Positions 34,597-47,111 of a DNA stretch of 64,000 nucleotides are shown piece after piece. Position 1 is the stretch's first letter. Each line of letters opens with the position of its first letter. The DNA comes from Hydractinia symbiolongicarpus (taxonomy: Eukaryota; Cnidaria; Hydrozoa; Anthoathecata; Hydractiniidae): positions 15,883,001 through 15,947,000 of the forward strand of contig NC_079885.1 in the NCBI RefSeq assembly GCF_029227915.1, written 5' to 3'. The notes beneath the pieces are model-generated. The model worked only from the letters and a program-made list of their open reading frames with translations. It was not told where the DNA came from and searched no databases. Position numbers and translations under genes: made by a program.

Positions 34597-35046
34597 ATTG
34601 ACTTTTTCACGTTACATTATTTATCATTACGACTGTGACGTATCTTTTTTACGCAATAGCCGCTGAGTAAATCAAGAAAGAGACATGATTAGAAGTTTCT
34701 TTACCTTCAAAACGGCTACGATCTGGCAGCGATAAATGCGCCACGTCGCAAATGAATGGATTACGAGCGTCAGACAAAGAAAATGGCGATGTAGTTACTT
34801 TGCTAATTAACTTTGTCATATGAAAATTAAGTCTGAAAGTACCCTAGATTGCCTTCGTTGGAACTTTTTACCGGAAATCATAAAGCGCATTATTGTTGAC
34901 AAGAATCGATAGCGCTTAAAAAGAGCTGTCAAATGCACATAAACACGACCTATTTCGGATGATCCAGTCAAGAAATATGACCTTTAAAATTTGAACCATT
35001 TTCGATGTAATGTGCTAATAAATCGTAGATATCTGCCCGTTTGTTT

Positions 35047-35165
35047 GTCTACGACCATACCACGATGAACACACCTGTTCTCGTCCGATCACGAAAGTTA
35101 AGTATCGTCGGGCCGGGATAGTACTTGGATAGGGGACCGCCTGGGAACTCCCGGTGTCGTAGGCT
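35047..35165 (+). rRNA. 5S rRNA, copy 62 (G48A, C57T, G85A)
   Basis: Like copy 57 plus C57T, which keeps a G21-U57 wobble in helix II. Confidence 0.94.
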
Positions 35166-35615
35166 ATTGACTTTTTCACGTTACATTATTTATCATTACG
35201 ACTGTGACGTATCTTTTTTAGGCAATAGCCGCTGAGTAAATCAAGTAAGGGACGTGATTAGAAGTTTCTTTCACTTCAAAACGGCTACGATCTGGCAGCG
35301 ATAAATGCGCCACGTCGCAAATGAATGGATTACGAACGTCAGACAAAGAAAATGGCGATGTAGTTAATTTGCTAATTAACTTTGTCATATGAAAATTAAG
35401 TCTGAAAGTACCCTAGATTGCCATGGTTGGAACTTTTTATCGGAAATCATAAAGCGCATTATTGTTAAAAAGAATCGATAGCGCCTAAAAAGAGCTTTCA
35501 AATGCACATAAACACGACCTATTTCGGATGATCCAGTCAAGAAATATGACCTTTAAAGTTTGAGCCATTTTCGATGTAATGTGGTAATAAATCGTAGATA
35601 TCTGCCCGTTTGTTT

Positions 35616-35734
35616 GTCTACGACCATACCACGATGAACACACCTGTTCTCGTCCGATCACGGAAGATAAGCATCGTCGGGCCGGGATAGTACTTGGATG
35701 GGGGACCGCCTGGGAACTCCCGGTGTTGTAGGCT
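35616..35734 (+). rRNA. 5S rRNA, copy 63 (T52A, C112T)
   Basis: A box change T52A with a helix I wobble. The next bases read TTTGAC instead of ATTGAC before the T5 stop. Confidence 0.95.
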
Positions 35735-36184
35735 TTTGACTTTTTCACGTTACATTATTTATCATTACGACTGTGACGTATCTTTTTTAGGCAATAGCCG
35801 CTGAGTAAATCAAGTAAGGGACGTGATTAGAAGTTTCTTTCACTTCAAAACGGCTACGATCTGGCAGCAATAAATGCACCACGTCGCAAATGAATGGATT
35901 ACGAGCGTCAGACAAAGAAAATGGCGACGTAGTTACTTTGCTAATTAACTTTGTCATATGAAAATTAAGTCTGAAAGTACCCTAGATTGCCTTCGTTGGA
36001 ACTTTTTACCGGAAATCATAAAGCGCATTATTGGTGACAAGAATCGATAGCGCTTAAAAAGAGCTTTCAAATGCACATAATCACGACCTATTTCGGATAA
36101 TCCAATCAAGAAATATGACCTTTAAAGTTTGAACCAATTTCGATGTAATGTGGTAATAAATCCTAGATATCTGCCCGTTTGTTT

Positions 36185-36303
36185 GTCTACGAACATACCA
36201 CGATGAACACACCTGTTCTCGTCCGATCACGGAAGATAAGCATCGTCGGGCCGGGATAGTACTTGGATGGGGGACCGCCTGGGAACTCCCGGTGTTGTAG
36301 GCT
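36185..36303 (+). rRNA. 5S rRNA, copy 64 (C9A, T52A, C112T)
   Basis: Close relative of copy 63 with C9A, which breaks C9-G110 at the inner end of helix I. The flank reads AATAAATCCTAG. Confidence 0.94.
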
Positions 36304-36753
36304 ATTGACTTTTTCACGTTACATTATTTATCATTACGACTGTGACGTATCTTTTTTAGGCAATAGCCGCTGAGTAAATCAAGTAAGGGACGTGATTAGA
36401 AGTTTCTTTCACTTCAAAACGGCTACGATCTGGCAGCAATAAATGCACCACGTCGCAAATGAATGGATTACGAGCGTCAGACAAAGAAAATGGCGATGTA
36501 GTTACTTTGCTAATTAACTTTGTCATATGAAAATTAAGTCTGAAAGTACCCTAGATTGCCTTCGTTGGAACTTTTTACCGGAAATCATAAAGCGCATTAT
36601 TGGTGACAAGAATCGATAGCGCTTAAAAAGAGCTTTCAAATGCACATAAACACGACCTATTTCGGATAATCCAATCAAGAAATATGACCTTTAAAGTTTG
36701 AACCAATTTCGATGTAATGTGCTAATAAATCGTAGATATCTGCCCGTTTGTTT

Positions 36754-36872
36754 GTCTACGACCATACCACGATGAACACACCTGTTCTCGTCCGATCACG
36801 GAAGTTAAGCATAGTCGGGCCGGGATAGTACATGGATAGGGGACCGCCTGGGAACTCCCGGTGTCGTAGGCT
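36754..36872 (+). rRNA. 5S rRNA, copy 65 (C60A, T79A, G85A)
   Basis: First of 13 copies with T79A and G85A in helix IV and the C box; C60A also breaks G18-C60 in helix II. Related to copy 74, offset 5119 bp. Confidence 0.94.
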
Positions 36873-37322
36873 ATTGACTTTTTCACGTTACATTATTTAA
36901 CATTACGACTGTGACGTATCTTTTTTAGGCAATAGCCGCTGAGTAAATCAAGTAAGGGACGTGATTAGAAGTTTCTTTCATTTCAAAAGGGCTACGATCT
37001 GGCAGCAATAAATGCGCCACGTCGCAAATGAATGGATTACGAGCGTCAGACAAAGAAAATAGCGATGTAGTTAATTTGCTAATTAACTTTGTCATATGAA
37101 AATTAAGTCTGAAAGTACCCTAGATTGCCTTTGTTGGAACTTTTTACCGGTAATCTTAAAGTGCATAGTTATCGTAATAAATGGATAGCGCTTGAAATGA
37201 GCTTTCAAATGCACATAAACACGACCTATTTCGGATGATCCAGTCAAGAAATATGACCTTTAAAGTTTAAACCATTTTCGATGTAATGTGCTAATAAATC
37301 GTAGATATCTGCCCGTTTGTTT

Positions 37323-37441
37323 GTCTACGACCATACCACGATGAACACACCTGTTCTCGTCCGATCACGGAAGTTAAGCATCGTCGGGTCGGGATAGTAC
37401 TTGGATGGGGCACCGCCTGGGATCTTCCGGTGTCGTAGGCT
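37323..37441 (+). rRNA. 5S rRNA, copy 66 (C67T, G89C, A101T, C104T; broken T5)
   Basis: Matches copy 59 and nearly copy 75. TATTT follows the gene. The downstream spacer has AGCAGTTGC, unlike the earlier family members. Confidence 0.92.
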
Positions 37442-37891
37442 ATTGACTATTTCACGTTACATTATTTATCATTACGACTGTGACGTATCTTTTTTACGCA
37501 CTAGCCGCTGAGTAAATCAAGTAAGGGACGTGATTAGCAGTTGCTTTCCCTTCAAAACGGCTACAATCTTGGTGCAATAAATGCGCCACGTCGCATGTAA
37601 ATGGATTACGAGCGTCAGACAAAGAAAATGGCGATGTAGTTACTTTGCTAATTAACTTTGTCATATGAAAATTAAGTCTGAAAGTACCCTAGATTGCCTT
37701 CGTTGGAACTTTTTACCGGAAATCTTAAAGCGCATTATTGTCGTAAAGAATCCATAGCGCTTGAAAAGAACTTTCAAATGCACATAAACACGAACTATTT
37801 CCGATCACCCAGTCAAGAATTATGATCTTTAAAGTTCGAACCATTTTCGATGTAATGTGCTAATAAATCGTAGATATCTACCCGTATGTTT

Positions 37892-38010
37892 GTCTACGAC
37901 CATACCACGATGAACACACCTGTTCTCGTCCGATCACGGAAGTTAAGCATCGTCGGGCCGGGATAGTACTTGGATGGGGGACCGCCTGGGAACTCCCGGT
38001 GTCGTAGGCT
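37892..38010 (+). rRNA. 5S rRNA, copy 67 (majority sequence)
   Basis: Exact majority sequence. The flank is type I (CTACCCGTATG), standing alone among type II neighbours. Twin of copy 76, 5119 bp downstream. Confidence 0.98.
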
Positions 38011-38459
38011 ATTGACTTTTTCACGTTACATTATTTATCATTACGACTGTGACGTATCTTTTTTACGCAATAGCCGCTGAGTAAATCAAGTAAGGGACGT
38101 GATTAGAAGTAGCTTTCCCTTAAAACGGCTACAATCTTGCTGCAATAAATGCGCCACGTCGCAAATAAATGGATTACGAGCGTCAGACAAAGAAAATGGC
38201 GATGTAGTTACTTTGCTAATTAACTTTGTCATATGAAATTTAAGTCTGAAAGTACCCTAGATTGCCTTCGTTGGAACTTTTTACCGGAAATCTTAAAGCG
38301 CATGGTTGTCGTAATTAATGGATAGCGCTTGAAATGAGCTTTCAAATGCACATAAACACGACCTATTTCGGATAATCCAGTCAAGAAATATGACCTTTAA
38401 AGTTTAAACCATTTTCGATGTAATGTGCTAATAAATCGTAGATATCTGCCCGTTTGTTT

Positions 38460-38578
38460 GTCTACGACCATACCACGATGAACACACCTGTTCTCGTCCG
38501 ATCACGGAAGTTAAGCATCGTCGGGCCGGGATAGTACTTGGATGGGGGACCGCCTGGGAACTCCCGGTGTCGTAGGCT
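38460..38578 (+). rRNA. 5S rRNA, copy 68 (majority sequence)
   Basis: Exact majority sequence with type II flank. The unit before it is 568 bp because of CCCTTAAAAC. Confidence 0.98.
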
Positions 38579-39028
38579 ATTGACTTTTTCACGTTACATT
38601 ATTTATCATTACGACTGTGACGTATCTTTTTTACGCAATAGCCGCTGAGTAAATCAAGTAAGGGACGTGATTAGAAGTTGCTTTCCCTTCAAAACGGCTA
38701 CGATCTTGCTGCAATAAATGCGCCACGTCGCAAATAAATGGATTACGAGCGTCAGACAAAGAAAATGGCGATGTAGTTACTTTGCTAATTAACTTTGTCA
38801 TATGAAAATTAAGTCTGAAAGTACCCTAGATTTCCTTCGTTGGAACTTTTTACCGGAAATCTTAAAGCGCATGGTTGTCGTAATTAATGGATAGCGCTTG
38901 AAATGAGCTTTCAAATGCACATAAACACGAACTATTTCGGATAATCCAGTCAAGAAATATGACCTTTAAAGTTTGAACCATTTTCGATGTAATGTGCTAA
39001 TAAATCGTAGATATCTGCCCGTTTGTTT

Positions 39029-39147
39029 GTCTACGACCATACCACGATGAACACACCTGTTCTCGTCCGATCACGGAAGTTAAGCATCGTCGGGCCGGGA
39101 TAGTACTTGGATGGGGGACCGCCTGGGAAATCCCGGTGTCGTAGGCT
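39029..39147 (+). rRNA. 5S rRNA, copy 69 (C102A)
   Basis: Single change at the border of loop E and helix V. Otherwise intact. Confidence 0.97.
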
Positions 39148-39597
39148 ATTGACTTTTTCACGTTACATTATTTATCATTACGACTGTGACGTATCTTTTT
39201 TACGCAATAGCCGCTGAGTAAATCAAGAAAGAGACATGATTAGAAGTTGCTTTCCCTTCAAAACGGCTACGATCTGGCAGCAATAAATGCGCCAAGTCGC
39301 AAATGAATGGATTACGAGCGTCAGACAAAGAAAATGGCGATGTAGTTAATTTGCTAATTAACTTTGTCATATGAAAATTAAGTCTGAAAGTACCCTAGAT
39401 TGCCTTCGTTGGAACTTTTTACCGGAAATCTTAAAGCGCATGGTTGTCGTAATTAATGGAAAGCGCTTGAAATGAGCTTTCAAATGCACATAAACACGAC
39501 CTATTTCGGATAATCCAGTGAAGAAATATGACCTTTAAAGTTTAAACCATTTTCGATGTAATGTGCTAATAAATCGTAGATATCTGCCCGTTTGTTT

Positions 39598-39716
39598 GTC
39601 TACGACCATACCACGATGAACACACCTGTTCTCGTCCGATCACGGAAGTTAAGCATCGTCGGGCCGGGATAGTACTTGAATGGGGGACCGCCTGGGAACT
39701 CCCGGTGTCGTAGGCT
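39598..39716 (+). rRNA. 5S rRNA, copy 70 (G82A)
   Basis: G82A breaks G82-C94 of helix IV in the C box. T5 intact, followed by CACCTTAC as in copies 5, 8, 9 and 10. Confidence 0.96.
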
Positions 39717-40166
39717 ATTGACTTTTTCACCTTACATTATTTATCATTACGACTGTGACGTATCTTTTTTACGTAATAGCCGCTGAGTAAATCAAGTAAG
39801 AGACGTGATTAGAAGTTTCTTTCCCTTCAAAACGGCTACGATCTGGCAGTAATAAATGCGCCACGTCGCAAATGAATGGATTACGAGCGTCAGACAAAGA
39901 AAATGGCGATGTAGTTAATTTGCTAATTAACTTTGTCATATGAAAATTAAGTCTGAAAGTACCCTAGATTGCCATCGTTGGAACTTTTTACCGGAAATCA
40001 TAAAGCGCATTATTGTTAAAAAGAATCGATAGCGCTTAAAAAGAGCTGTCAAATGCACATAAACACGACCTATTTCGAATGATCCAGTCAAGAAATATGA
40101 ACTTTAAAGTTTGAACCATTTTCAATGTAATGTGCTAATAAATCGTAGATATCTGCCCGTTTGTTT

Positions 40167-40285
40167 GTCTACGACCATACCACGATGAACACACCTGTTC
40201 TCGTCCGATCACGGAAGTTAAGCATCGTCGGGCCGGGATAGTACTTGGATGGGGGACCGCCTGGGAACTCCCGGTGTCGTAGGCT
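40167..40285 (+). rRNA. 5S rRNA, copy 71 (majority sequence)
   Basis: Exact majority sequence with type II flank and intact T5. Confidence 0.98.
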
Positions 40286-40734
40286 ATTGACTTTTTCACG
40301 TTACATTATTTATCATTACGACTGTGACGTACCTTTTTTACGCAATAGCCGCTGAGTAAATCAAGAAAGAGACATGATTAGAAGTTTCTTTACCTTCAAA
40401 ACGGCTACGATCTGGCAGCGATAAATGCGCCACGTCGCAAATGAATGGATTACGAGCGTCACACAAAGAAAATGGCGATGTAGTTACTTTGCTAATTAAC
40501 TTTGTCATATGAAAATTAAGTCTGAAAGTACCCTAGATTGCCTTCGTTGGAACTTTTTACCGGAAATCATAAAGCGCATTATTGTTGACAAGAATCGATA
40601 GTGCTTAAAAAGAGCTGTCAAATGCACATAAACACGACCTCTTTCGGATGATCCAGTCAAGAAATATGACCTTTAAAGTTTGAACCATTTTCGATGTAAT
40701 GTGCTAATAAATTGTAGATATCTGCCGGTTGTTT

Positions 40735-40853
40735 GTCTACGACCATACCACGATGAACACACCTGTTCTCGTCCGATCACGGAAGTTAATCATCGTCGGG
40801 CCGGGATAGTACTTGGATAGGGGACCGCCTGGGAACTCCCGGTGTCGTAGGCT
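40735..40853 (+). rRNA. 5S rRNA, copy 72 (G56T, G85A)
   Basis: G56T changes the conserved GTTAAGC to GTTAATC in the A box, and G85A changes the C box. The flank is one base short (TGCCGGTTG) with AATAAATTG after the TATA-like box. Confidence 0.94.
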
Positions 40854-41303
40854 ATTGACTTTTTCACGTTACATTATTTATCATTACGACTGTGACGTAT
40901 CTTTTTTAGGCAATAGCCGCTGAGTAAATCAAGTAAGGGACGTGATTAGAAGTTTCTTTCACTTCAAAACGGCTACGATCTGGCAGCGATAAATGCGCCA
41001 CGTTGCAAATGAATGGATTACGAACGTCAGACAAAGAAAATGGCGATGTAGTTAATTTGCTAATTAACTTTGTCATATGAAAATTAAGTCTGAAAGTACC
41101 CTAGATTGCCATCGTTGGAACTTTTTACCGGAAATCATAAAGCGCATTATTGTTAAAACGAATCGATAGCGCTTAAAAAGAGCTTTCAAATGCACATAAA
41201 CACGACCTATTTCGGATGATCCAGTCAAGAAATATGACCTTTAAAGTTTGAACCATTTTCGATGTAATGTGGTAATAAATCGTAGATATCTGCCCGTTTG
41301 TTT

Positions 41304-41422
41304 GTCTACGACCATACCACGATGAACACACCTGTTCTCGTCCGATCACGGAAGTTAAGCATCGTCGGGCCGGGATAGTACATGGATAGGGGACCGCCTG
41401 GGAACTCCCGGTGTCGTAGGCT
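41304..41422 (+). rRNA. 5S rRNA, copy 73 (T79A, G85A; T4 stop)
   Basis: T79A/G85A family. The stop run is CTTTT at 41429-41433, only four T, which may terminate less well. Confidence 0.95.
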
Positions 41423-41872
41423 ATTGACCTTTTCACGTTACATTATTTAACATTACGACTGTGACGTATCTTTTTTAGGCAATAGCCGCTGAGTAAACCA
41501 AGTAAGGGATGTGATTAGAAGTTTCTTTCATTTCAAAACGGCTACGATCTGGCAGCAATAAATGCGCCACGTCGCAAATGAATGGATTACGAGCGTCAGA
41601 CAAAGAAAATAGCGATGTAGTTAATTTGCTAATTAACTTTGTCATATGAAAATTAAGTCTGAAAGTACCCTAGATTGCCTTTGTTGGAACTTTTTACCGG
41701 AAATCTTAAAGCGCATAGTTATCGTAATTAATGGATAGCGCTTGAAATGAGCTTTCAAATGCACATAAACACGACCTATTTCGGATGATCCAGTCAAGAA
41801 ATATGACCTTTAAAGTTTGAACCATTTTCGATGTAATGTGCTAATAAATCGTAGATATCTGCCCGTTTGTTT

Positions 41873-41991
41873 GTCTACGACCATACCACGATGAACACAC
41901 CTGTTCTCGTCCGATCACGGAAGTTAAGCATCGTCGGGCCGGGATAGTACATGGATAGGGGACCGCCTGGGAACTCCCGGTGTCGTAGGCT
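41873..41991 (+). rRNA. 5S rRNA, copy 74 (T79A, G85A)
   Basis: Helix IV and C box pair of changes. It precedes a terminator-broken copy, as copy 65 does. Confidence 0.95.
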
Positions 41992-42441
41992 ATTGACTTT
42001 TTCACGTTACATTATTTATCATTACGACAGTGACGTAACTTTTTTAGGCAATAGCCGCTGAGTAAATCAAGTAAGGGACGTGATTAGAAGTTTCTTTCAC
42101 TTCAAAACGGCTACGATCTGGCAGCAATAAATGCGCCACGTCGCAAATTAATGGATTACGAGCGTCAGACAAAGAAAATAGCGATGTAGTTAATTTGCTA
42201 ATTAACTTTGTCATATGAAAATTAAGTCTGAAAGTACCCTAGATTGCCTTTGTTGGAACTTTTTAGCGGAAATCTTAAAGCGCATAGTTATCGTAATTAA
42301 TGGATAGCGCTTGAAATGAGCTTTCAAATGCACATAAACACGACCTATTTCGGATGATCCAGTCAAGAAATATGACCTTTAAAGTTTAAACCATTTTCGA
42401 TGTAATGTGCTAATAAATCGTAGATATCTGCCCGTTTGTTT

Positions 42442-42560
42442 GTCTACGACCATACCACGATGAACACACCTGTTCTCGTCCGATCACGGAAGTTAAGCAT
42501 CGTCGGGTCGGGATAGTACTTGGATGGGGAACCGCCTGGGATCTTCCGGTGTCGTAGGCT
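42442..42560 (+). rRNA. 5S rRNA, copy 75 (C67T, G89A, A101T, C104T; broken T5)
   Basis: Last terminator-broken copy in the window; position 89 is A rather than C. TATTT follows the gene. Twin of copy 66. Confidence 0.92.
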
Positions 42561-43010
42561 ATTGACTATTTCACGTTACATTATTTATCATTACGACTGT
42601 GACGTATCTTTTTTACGCACTAGCCGCTGAGTAAATCAAGTAAGGGACGTGATTAGCAGTTGCTTTCCCTTCAAAACGGCTACAATCTTGGTGCAATAAA
42701 TGCGCCACGTCGCAAATAAATGGATTACGAGCGTCAGACAAAGAAAATGGCGATGTAGTTACTTTGCTAATTAACTTTGTCATATGAAAATTAAGTCTGA
42801 AAGTACCCTAGATTGCCTTCGTTGGAACTTTTTACCGGAAATCTTAAAGCGCATTATTGTCGTAAAGAATCCATAGCGCTTAAAAAGAACTTTCAAATGC
42901 ACATAAACACGAACTATTTCCGATCACCCAGTCAAGAATTATGATCTTTAAAGTTCGAACCATTTTCGATGTAATGTGTTAATAAATCGTAGATATCTAC
43001 CCGTATGTTT

Positions 43011-43129
43011 GTCTACGACCATACCACGATGAACACACCTGTTCTCGTCCGATCACGGAAGTTAAGCATCGTCGGGCCGGGATAGTACTTGGATGGGGGA
43101 CCGCCTGGGAACTCCCGGTGTCGTAGGCT
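43011..43129 (+). rRNA. 5S rRNA, copy 76 (majority sequence)
   Basis: Exact majority sequence with type I flank (CTACCCGTATG), twin of copy 67. Confidence 0.98.
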
Positions 43130-43549
43130 ATTGACTTTTTCACGTTACATTATTTGTCATTACGACTGTGACGTATCTTTTTTACGCAATAGCCGCTGAG
43201 TAAATCAAGTAAGGGACTTGATTAGAAGTTTCTTTCCCTTCAAAACGGCTACGATCTGGCTGCAATAAATGCGCCACGACGCAAATGAATGAATTACGAG
43301 CGTCAGACAAAGAAAATGGCGATGTAGTTAATTTGCTAAATAACTTTGTCATATGAAAATTAAGTCTGAAAGTACCCTAGATTGCCTTCGTTGGAACTTT
43401 TTACTGGAAATCTTAAAGCGCATGGTTGTCGTAATTAATGGATAGCGCTTGAAATGAGCTTTCAAATGCACATAAACACGACCTATTTCGGATGATCCAG
43501 TCAAGAAATATGACCTTTAAAGTTTAAACCATTTTCGATGTAATGTGCT

Positions 43550-43556
43550 ATCAAAT
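43550..43556 (+). promoter_or_regulatory. Altered TATA-like element (ATCAAAT) before copy 77
   Basis: The usual AATAAAT at -30 to -24 reads ATCAAAT here and before copies 87, 96, 104, 108 and 111. All six genes have C40G without C46T. The change may weaken the upstream element; this is inferred. Confidence 0.5.
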
Positions 43557-43579
43557 CGTAGATATCTGCCCGTTTGTTT

Positions 43580-43698
43580 GTCTACGACCATACCACGATG
43601 AACACACCTGTTCTCGTCGGATCACGGAAGTTAAGCATCGTCGGGCCGGGATAGTACTTGGATGGGGGACCGCCTGGGAACTCCCGGTGTCGTAGGCT
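43580..43698 (+). rRNA. 5S rRNA, copy 77 (C40G)
   Basis: C40G lies in hairpin loop C, outside the promoter boxes. First of the C40G family, with the altered upstream box ATCAAAT. Confidence 0.96.
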
Positions 43699-44147
43699 AT
43701 TGACTTTTTCACGTTACATTATTTATCATTACGACTGTGACATATCTTTTTTACGCAATAGCCGCTGAGTAAATCAAGTAAGGGACGTGATTAGAAGTTT
43801 CTTTCCATTCAAAACGGCTACAATCTTGCTGCAATAAATGCGCCACGTCGCAAATGAATGGATTACGAGCGTCAGACAAAGAAAATAGCGATGTAGTTAC
43901 TTTGCTAATTAACTTTGTCATATGAAAATTAAGTCTGCAAGTACCCTAAATTTCCTTCGTTGGAACTTTTACCGGAAATCTTAAAGCGCATGGTCGTCGT
44001 ACCGAATCGATAGCGCTGAAAAAGAGCTTTCAAATGCACATAAACACGACCTATTTCGGATAATCCAGTCAAGAAATATGACCTTTAAACGTTAAACCAT
44101 TTTCGATGTAATGTGCTAATAAATCGTAGATATCTGCCCGTTTGTTT

Positions 44148-44266
44148 GTCTACGACCATACCACGATGAACACACCTGTTCTCGTCCGATCACGAAAGTT
44201 AAGCATCGTCGGGCCGGGATAGTACTTGGATGGGGGACTGCCTGGGAACTCCCGGTGTCGTAGGCT
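44148..44266 (+). rRNA. 5S rRNA, copy 78 (G48A, C92T)
   Basis: G48A weakens helix III; C92T leaves a G85-U92 wobble in helix IV. Copies 109 and 112 match. The spacer before it has four T in AACTTTTACC, giving a 568-bp interval. Confidence 0.95.
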
Positions 44267-44716
44267 ATTGACTTTTTCACGTTACATTATTTATCATTAC
44301 GACTGTGACGTATCTTTTTTACGCAATAGCCGCTGAGTAAATCAAGTAAGGGACGTTATTAGAAGTTTCTTTCCCTTCAAAACGGCTACGATCTGGCTGC
44401 AATAAATGCGCCACGTCGCAAATCAATGGATTACGAGCGTCAGACAAAGAAAATGGCGATGTAGTTACTTTGCTAATTAACTTTGTCATATGAAAATTAA
44501 GTCTGAAAGTACCCTAGATTGCCTTCGTTGGAACTTTTTACCGGAAATCATAAAGCGCATTATTGTTGCCAAGAATCGATAGCGCTTAAAAAGAGCTTTC
44601 AAATGCACATAAACACGACCTATTTCGGATGATCCAGTCAAGAAATATGACCTTTAAAGTTTGAACCATTTTCGATGTAATGTGCTAATAAATCGTAGAT
44701 ATCTGCCCGTTTGTTT

Positions 44717-44835
44717 GTCTACGACCATACCACGATGAACACACCTGTTCTCGTCCGATCACGGAAGTTAAGCATCGTCGGGCCGGAATAGTACATGGAT
44801 AGGGGACCGCCTGGGAACTCCCGGTGTCGTAGGCT
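44717..44835 (+). rRNA. 5S rRNA, copy 79 (G71A, T79A, G85A)
   Basis: T79A/G85A family plus private G71A, which breaks G71-C104 of helix V. Its counterpart copy 88 lacks G71A. Confidence 0.94.
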
Positions 44836-45285
44836 ATTGACTTTTTCACGTTACATTATTTATCATTACGACTGTGACGTATCTTTTTTACGCAATAGCC
44901 GCTGAGTAAATCAAGTAAGGGACGTGATTAGAAGTTTCTTTCACTTCAAAACGGCTACGATCTGGCAGCAATAAATGCGCCACGTCGCAAATGAATGGAT
45001 TACGAGCGTCAGACAAAGAAAATAGCGATGTAGTTAATTTGCTAATTAACTTTGTCATATGAAAATTAAGTCTGAAAGTACCCTAGATTGCCTTTGTTGG
45101 AACTTTTTACCGGAAATCTTAAAGCGCATGGTTATCGTAATTAATGGATAGCGCTTGAAATGAGCTTTCAAATGCACATAAACACGACCTATTTCGGATG
45201 ATCCAGTCAAGAAATATGACCTTTAAAGTTTGAACCATTTTCGATGTAATGTGCTAATAAATCGTAGATATCTGCCCGTTTGTTT

Positions 45286-45404
45286 GTCTACGACCATACC
45301 ACGATGAACACACCTGTTCTCGTCCGATCACGGAAGTTAAGCATCGTCGGGCCGGGATAGTACATGGATACGGGACCGCCTGGGAACTCCCGGTGTCGTA
45401 GGCT
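45286..45404 (+). rRNA. 5S rRNA, copy 80 (T79A, G85A, G86C)
   Basis: G85A and G86C together remove both pairs that close loop D in helix IV. Copy 89 is identical. Confidence 0.93.
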
Positions 45405-45854
45405 ATTGACTTTTTCACGTTACATTATTTATCATTACGACTGTGACGTATCTTTTTTACGCAATAGCCGCTGAGTAAATCAAGTAAGGGACGTGATTAG
45501 AAGTTTCTTTCACTTCAAAACGGCTACGATCTGGCAGCAATAAATGCGCCACGTCGCAAATGAATGGATTACGAGCGTCAGACAAAGAAAATAGCGATGT
45601 AGTTAATTTGCTAATTAACTTTGTCATATGAAAATTAAGTCTGAAAGTACCCTAGATTGCCTTTGTTGGAACTTTTTACCGGAAATCTTAAAGCGCATGG
45701 TTATCGTAATTAATGGATAGCGCTTGAAATGAGCTTTCAAATGCACATAAACACGACCTATTTCGGATGATCCAGTCAAGAAATATGACCTTTAAAGTTT
45801 GAACCATTTTCGATGTAATGTGCTAATAAATCGTAGATATCTGCCCGTTTGTTT

Positions 45855-45973
45855 GTCTACGACCATACCACGATGAACACACCTGTTCTCGTCCGATCAC
45901 GGAAGTTAAGCATCGTCGGGCCGGGATAGTACATGGATAGGGGACCGCCTGGGAACTCCCGGTGTCGTAGGCT
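45855..45973 (+). rRNA. 5S rRNA, copy 81 (T79A, G85A)
   Basis: Plain member of the T79A/G85A family; twin of copy 90. Confidence 0.95.
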
Positions 45974-46423
45974 ATTGACTTTTTCACGTTACATTATTTA
46001 TCATTACGACTGTGACGTATCTTTTTTACGCAATAGCCGCTGAGTAAATCAAGTAAGGGACGTGATTAGAAGTTGCTTTCACTTCAAAACGGCTACGATC
46101 TGGCAGCAATAAATGCGCCACGTCGCAAATGAATGGATTACGAGCGTCAGACAAAGAAAATAGCGATGTAGTTAATTTGCTAATTAACTTTGTCATATGA
46201 AAATTAAGTCTGAAAGTACCCTAGATTGCCTTTGTTGGAACTTTTTACCGGAAATCTTAAAGCGCATGGTTATCGTAATTAATGGATAGCGCTTGAAATG
46301 AGCTTTCAAATGCACATAAACACGACCTATTTCGGATGATCCAGTCAAGAAATATGACCTTTAAAGATTAAACCATTTTCGATGTAATGTGCTAATAAAT
46401 CGTAGATATCTGCCCGTTTGTTT

Positions 46424-46542
46424 GTCTACGACCATACCACGATGAACACACCTGTTCTCGTCGGATCATGGAAGTTAAGCATCGTCGGCCCGAGATAGTA
46501 CTTGGATGGGGGACCGCCTGGGAACTCCCGGTGTCGTAGGCT
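46424..46542 (+). rRNA. 5S rRNA, copy 82 (C40G, C46T, G66C, G70A)
   Basis: C40G and C46T lie in the helix III arm; G66C and G70A flank and break helix V in the intermediate element. Copy 91 is identical. The TATA-like box is normal. Confidence 0.92.
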
Positions 46543-46992
46543 ATTGACTTTTTCACGTTACATTATTTATCATTACGACTGTGACATATCTTTTTTACGC
46601 AATAGCCGCTGAGTAAATCAAGTAAGGGACGTGATTAGAAGTTTCTTTCCATTCAAAACGGCTACAATCTTGCTGCAATAAATGCGCCACGTCGCAAATG
46701 AATGGATTACGAGCGTCAGACAAAGAAAATAGCGATGTAGTTACTTTGCTAATTAACTTTGTCATATGAAAATTAAGTCTGAAAGTACCCTAGATTGCCT
46801 TCGTTGGAACTTTTTACCGGAAATCATAAAGCGCATTATTGTTGCCAAGAATCGATAGCGCTTAAAAAGAGCTTTCAAATGCACATAAACACGACCTATT
46901 TCGGATGATCCAGTCAAGAAATATGACCTTTAAAGTTTGAACCATTTTCGATGTAATGTGCTAATAAATCGTAGATATCTGCCCGTTTGTTT

Positions 46993-47111
46993 GTCTACGA
47001 CCATACCACGATGAACACACCTGTTCTCGTCCGATCACGGAAGTTAAGCATCGTCGGGCCGGGATAGTACATGGATAGGGGACCGCCTGGGAACTCCCGG
47101 TGTCGTAGGCT
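46993..47111 (+). rRNA. 5S rRNA, copy 83 (T79A, G85A)
   Basis: Plain family member, twin of copy 92. Confidence 0.95.
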
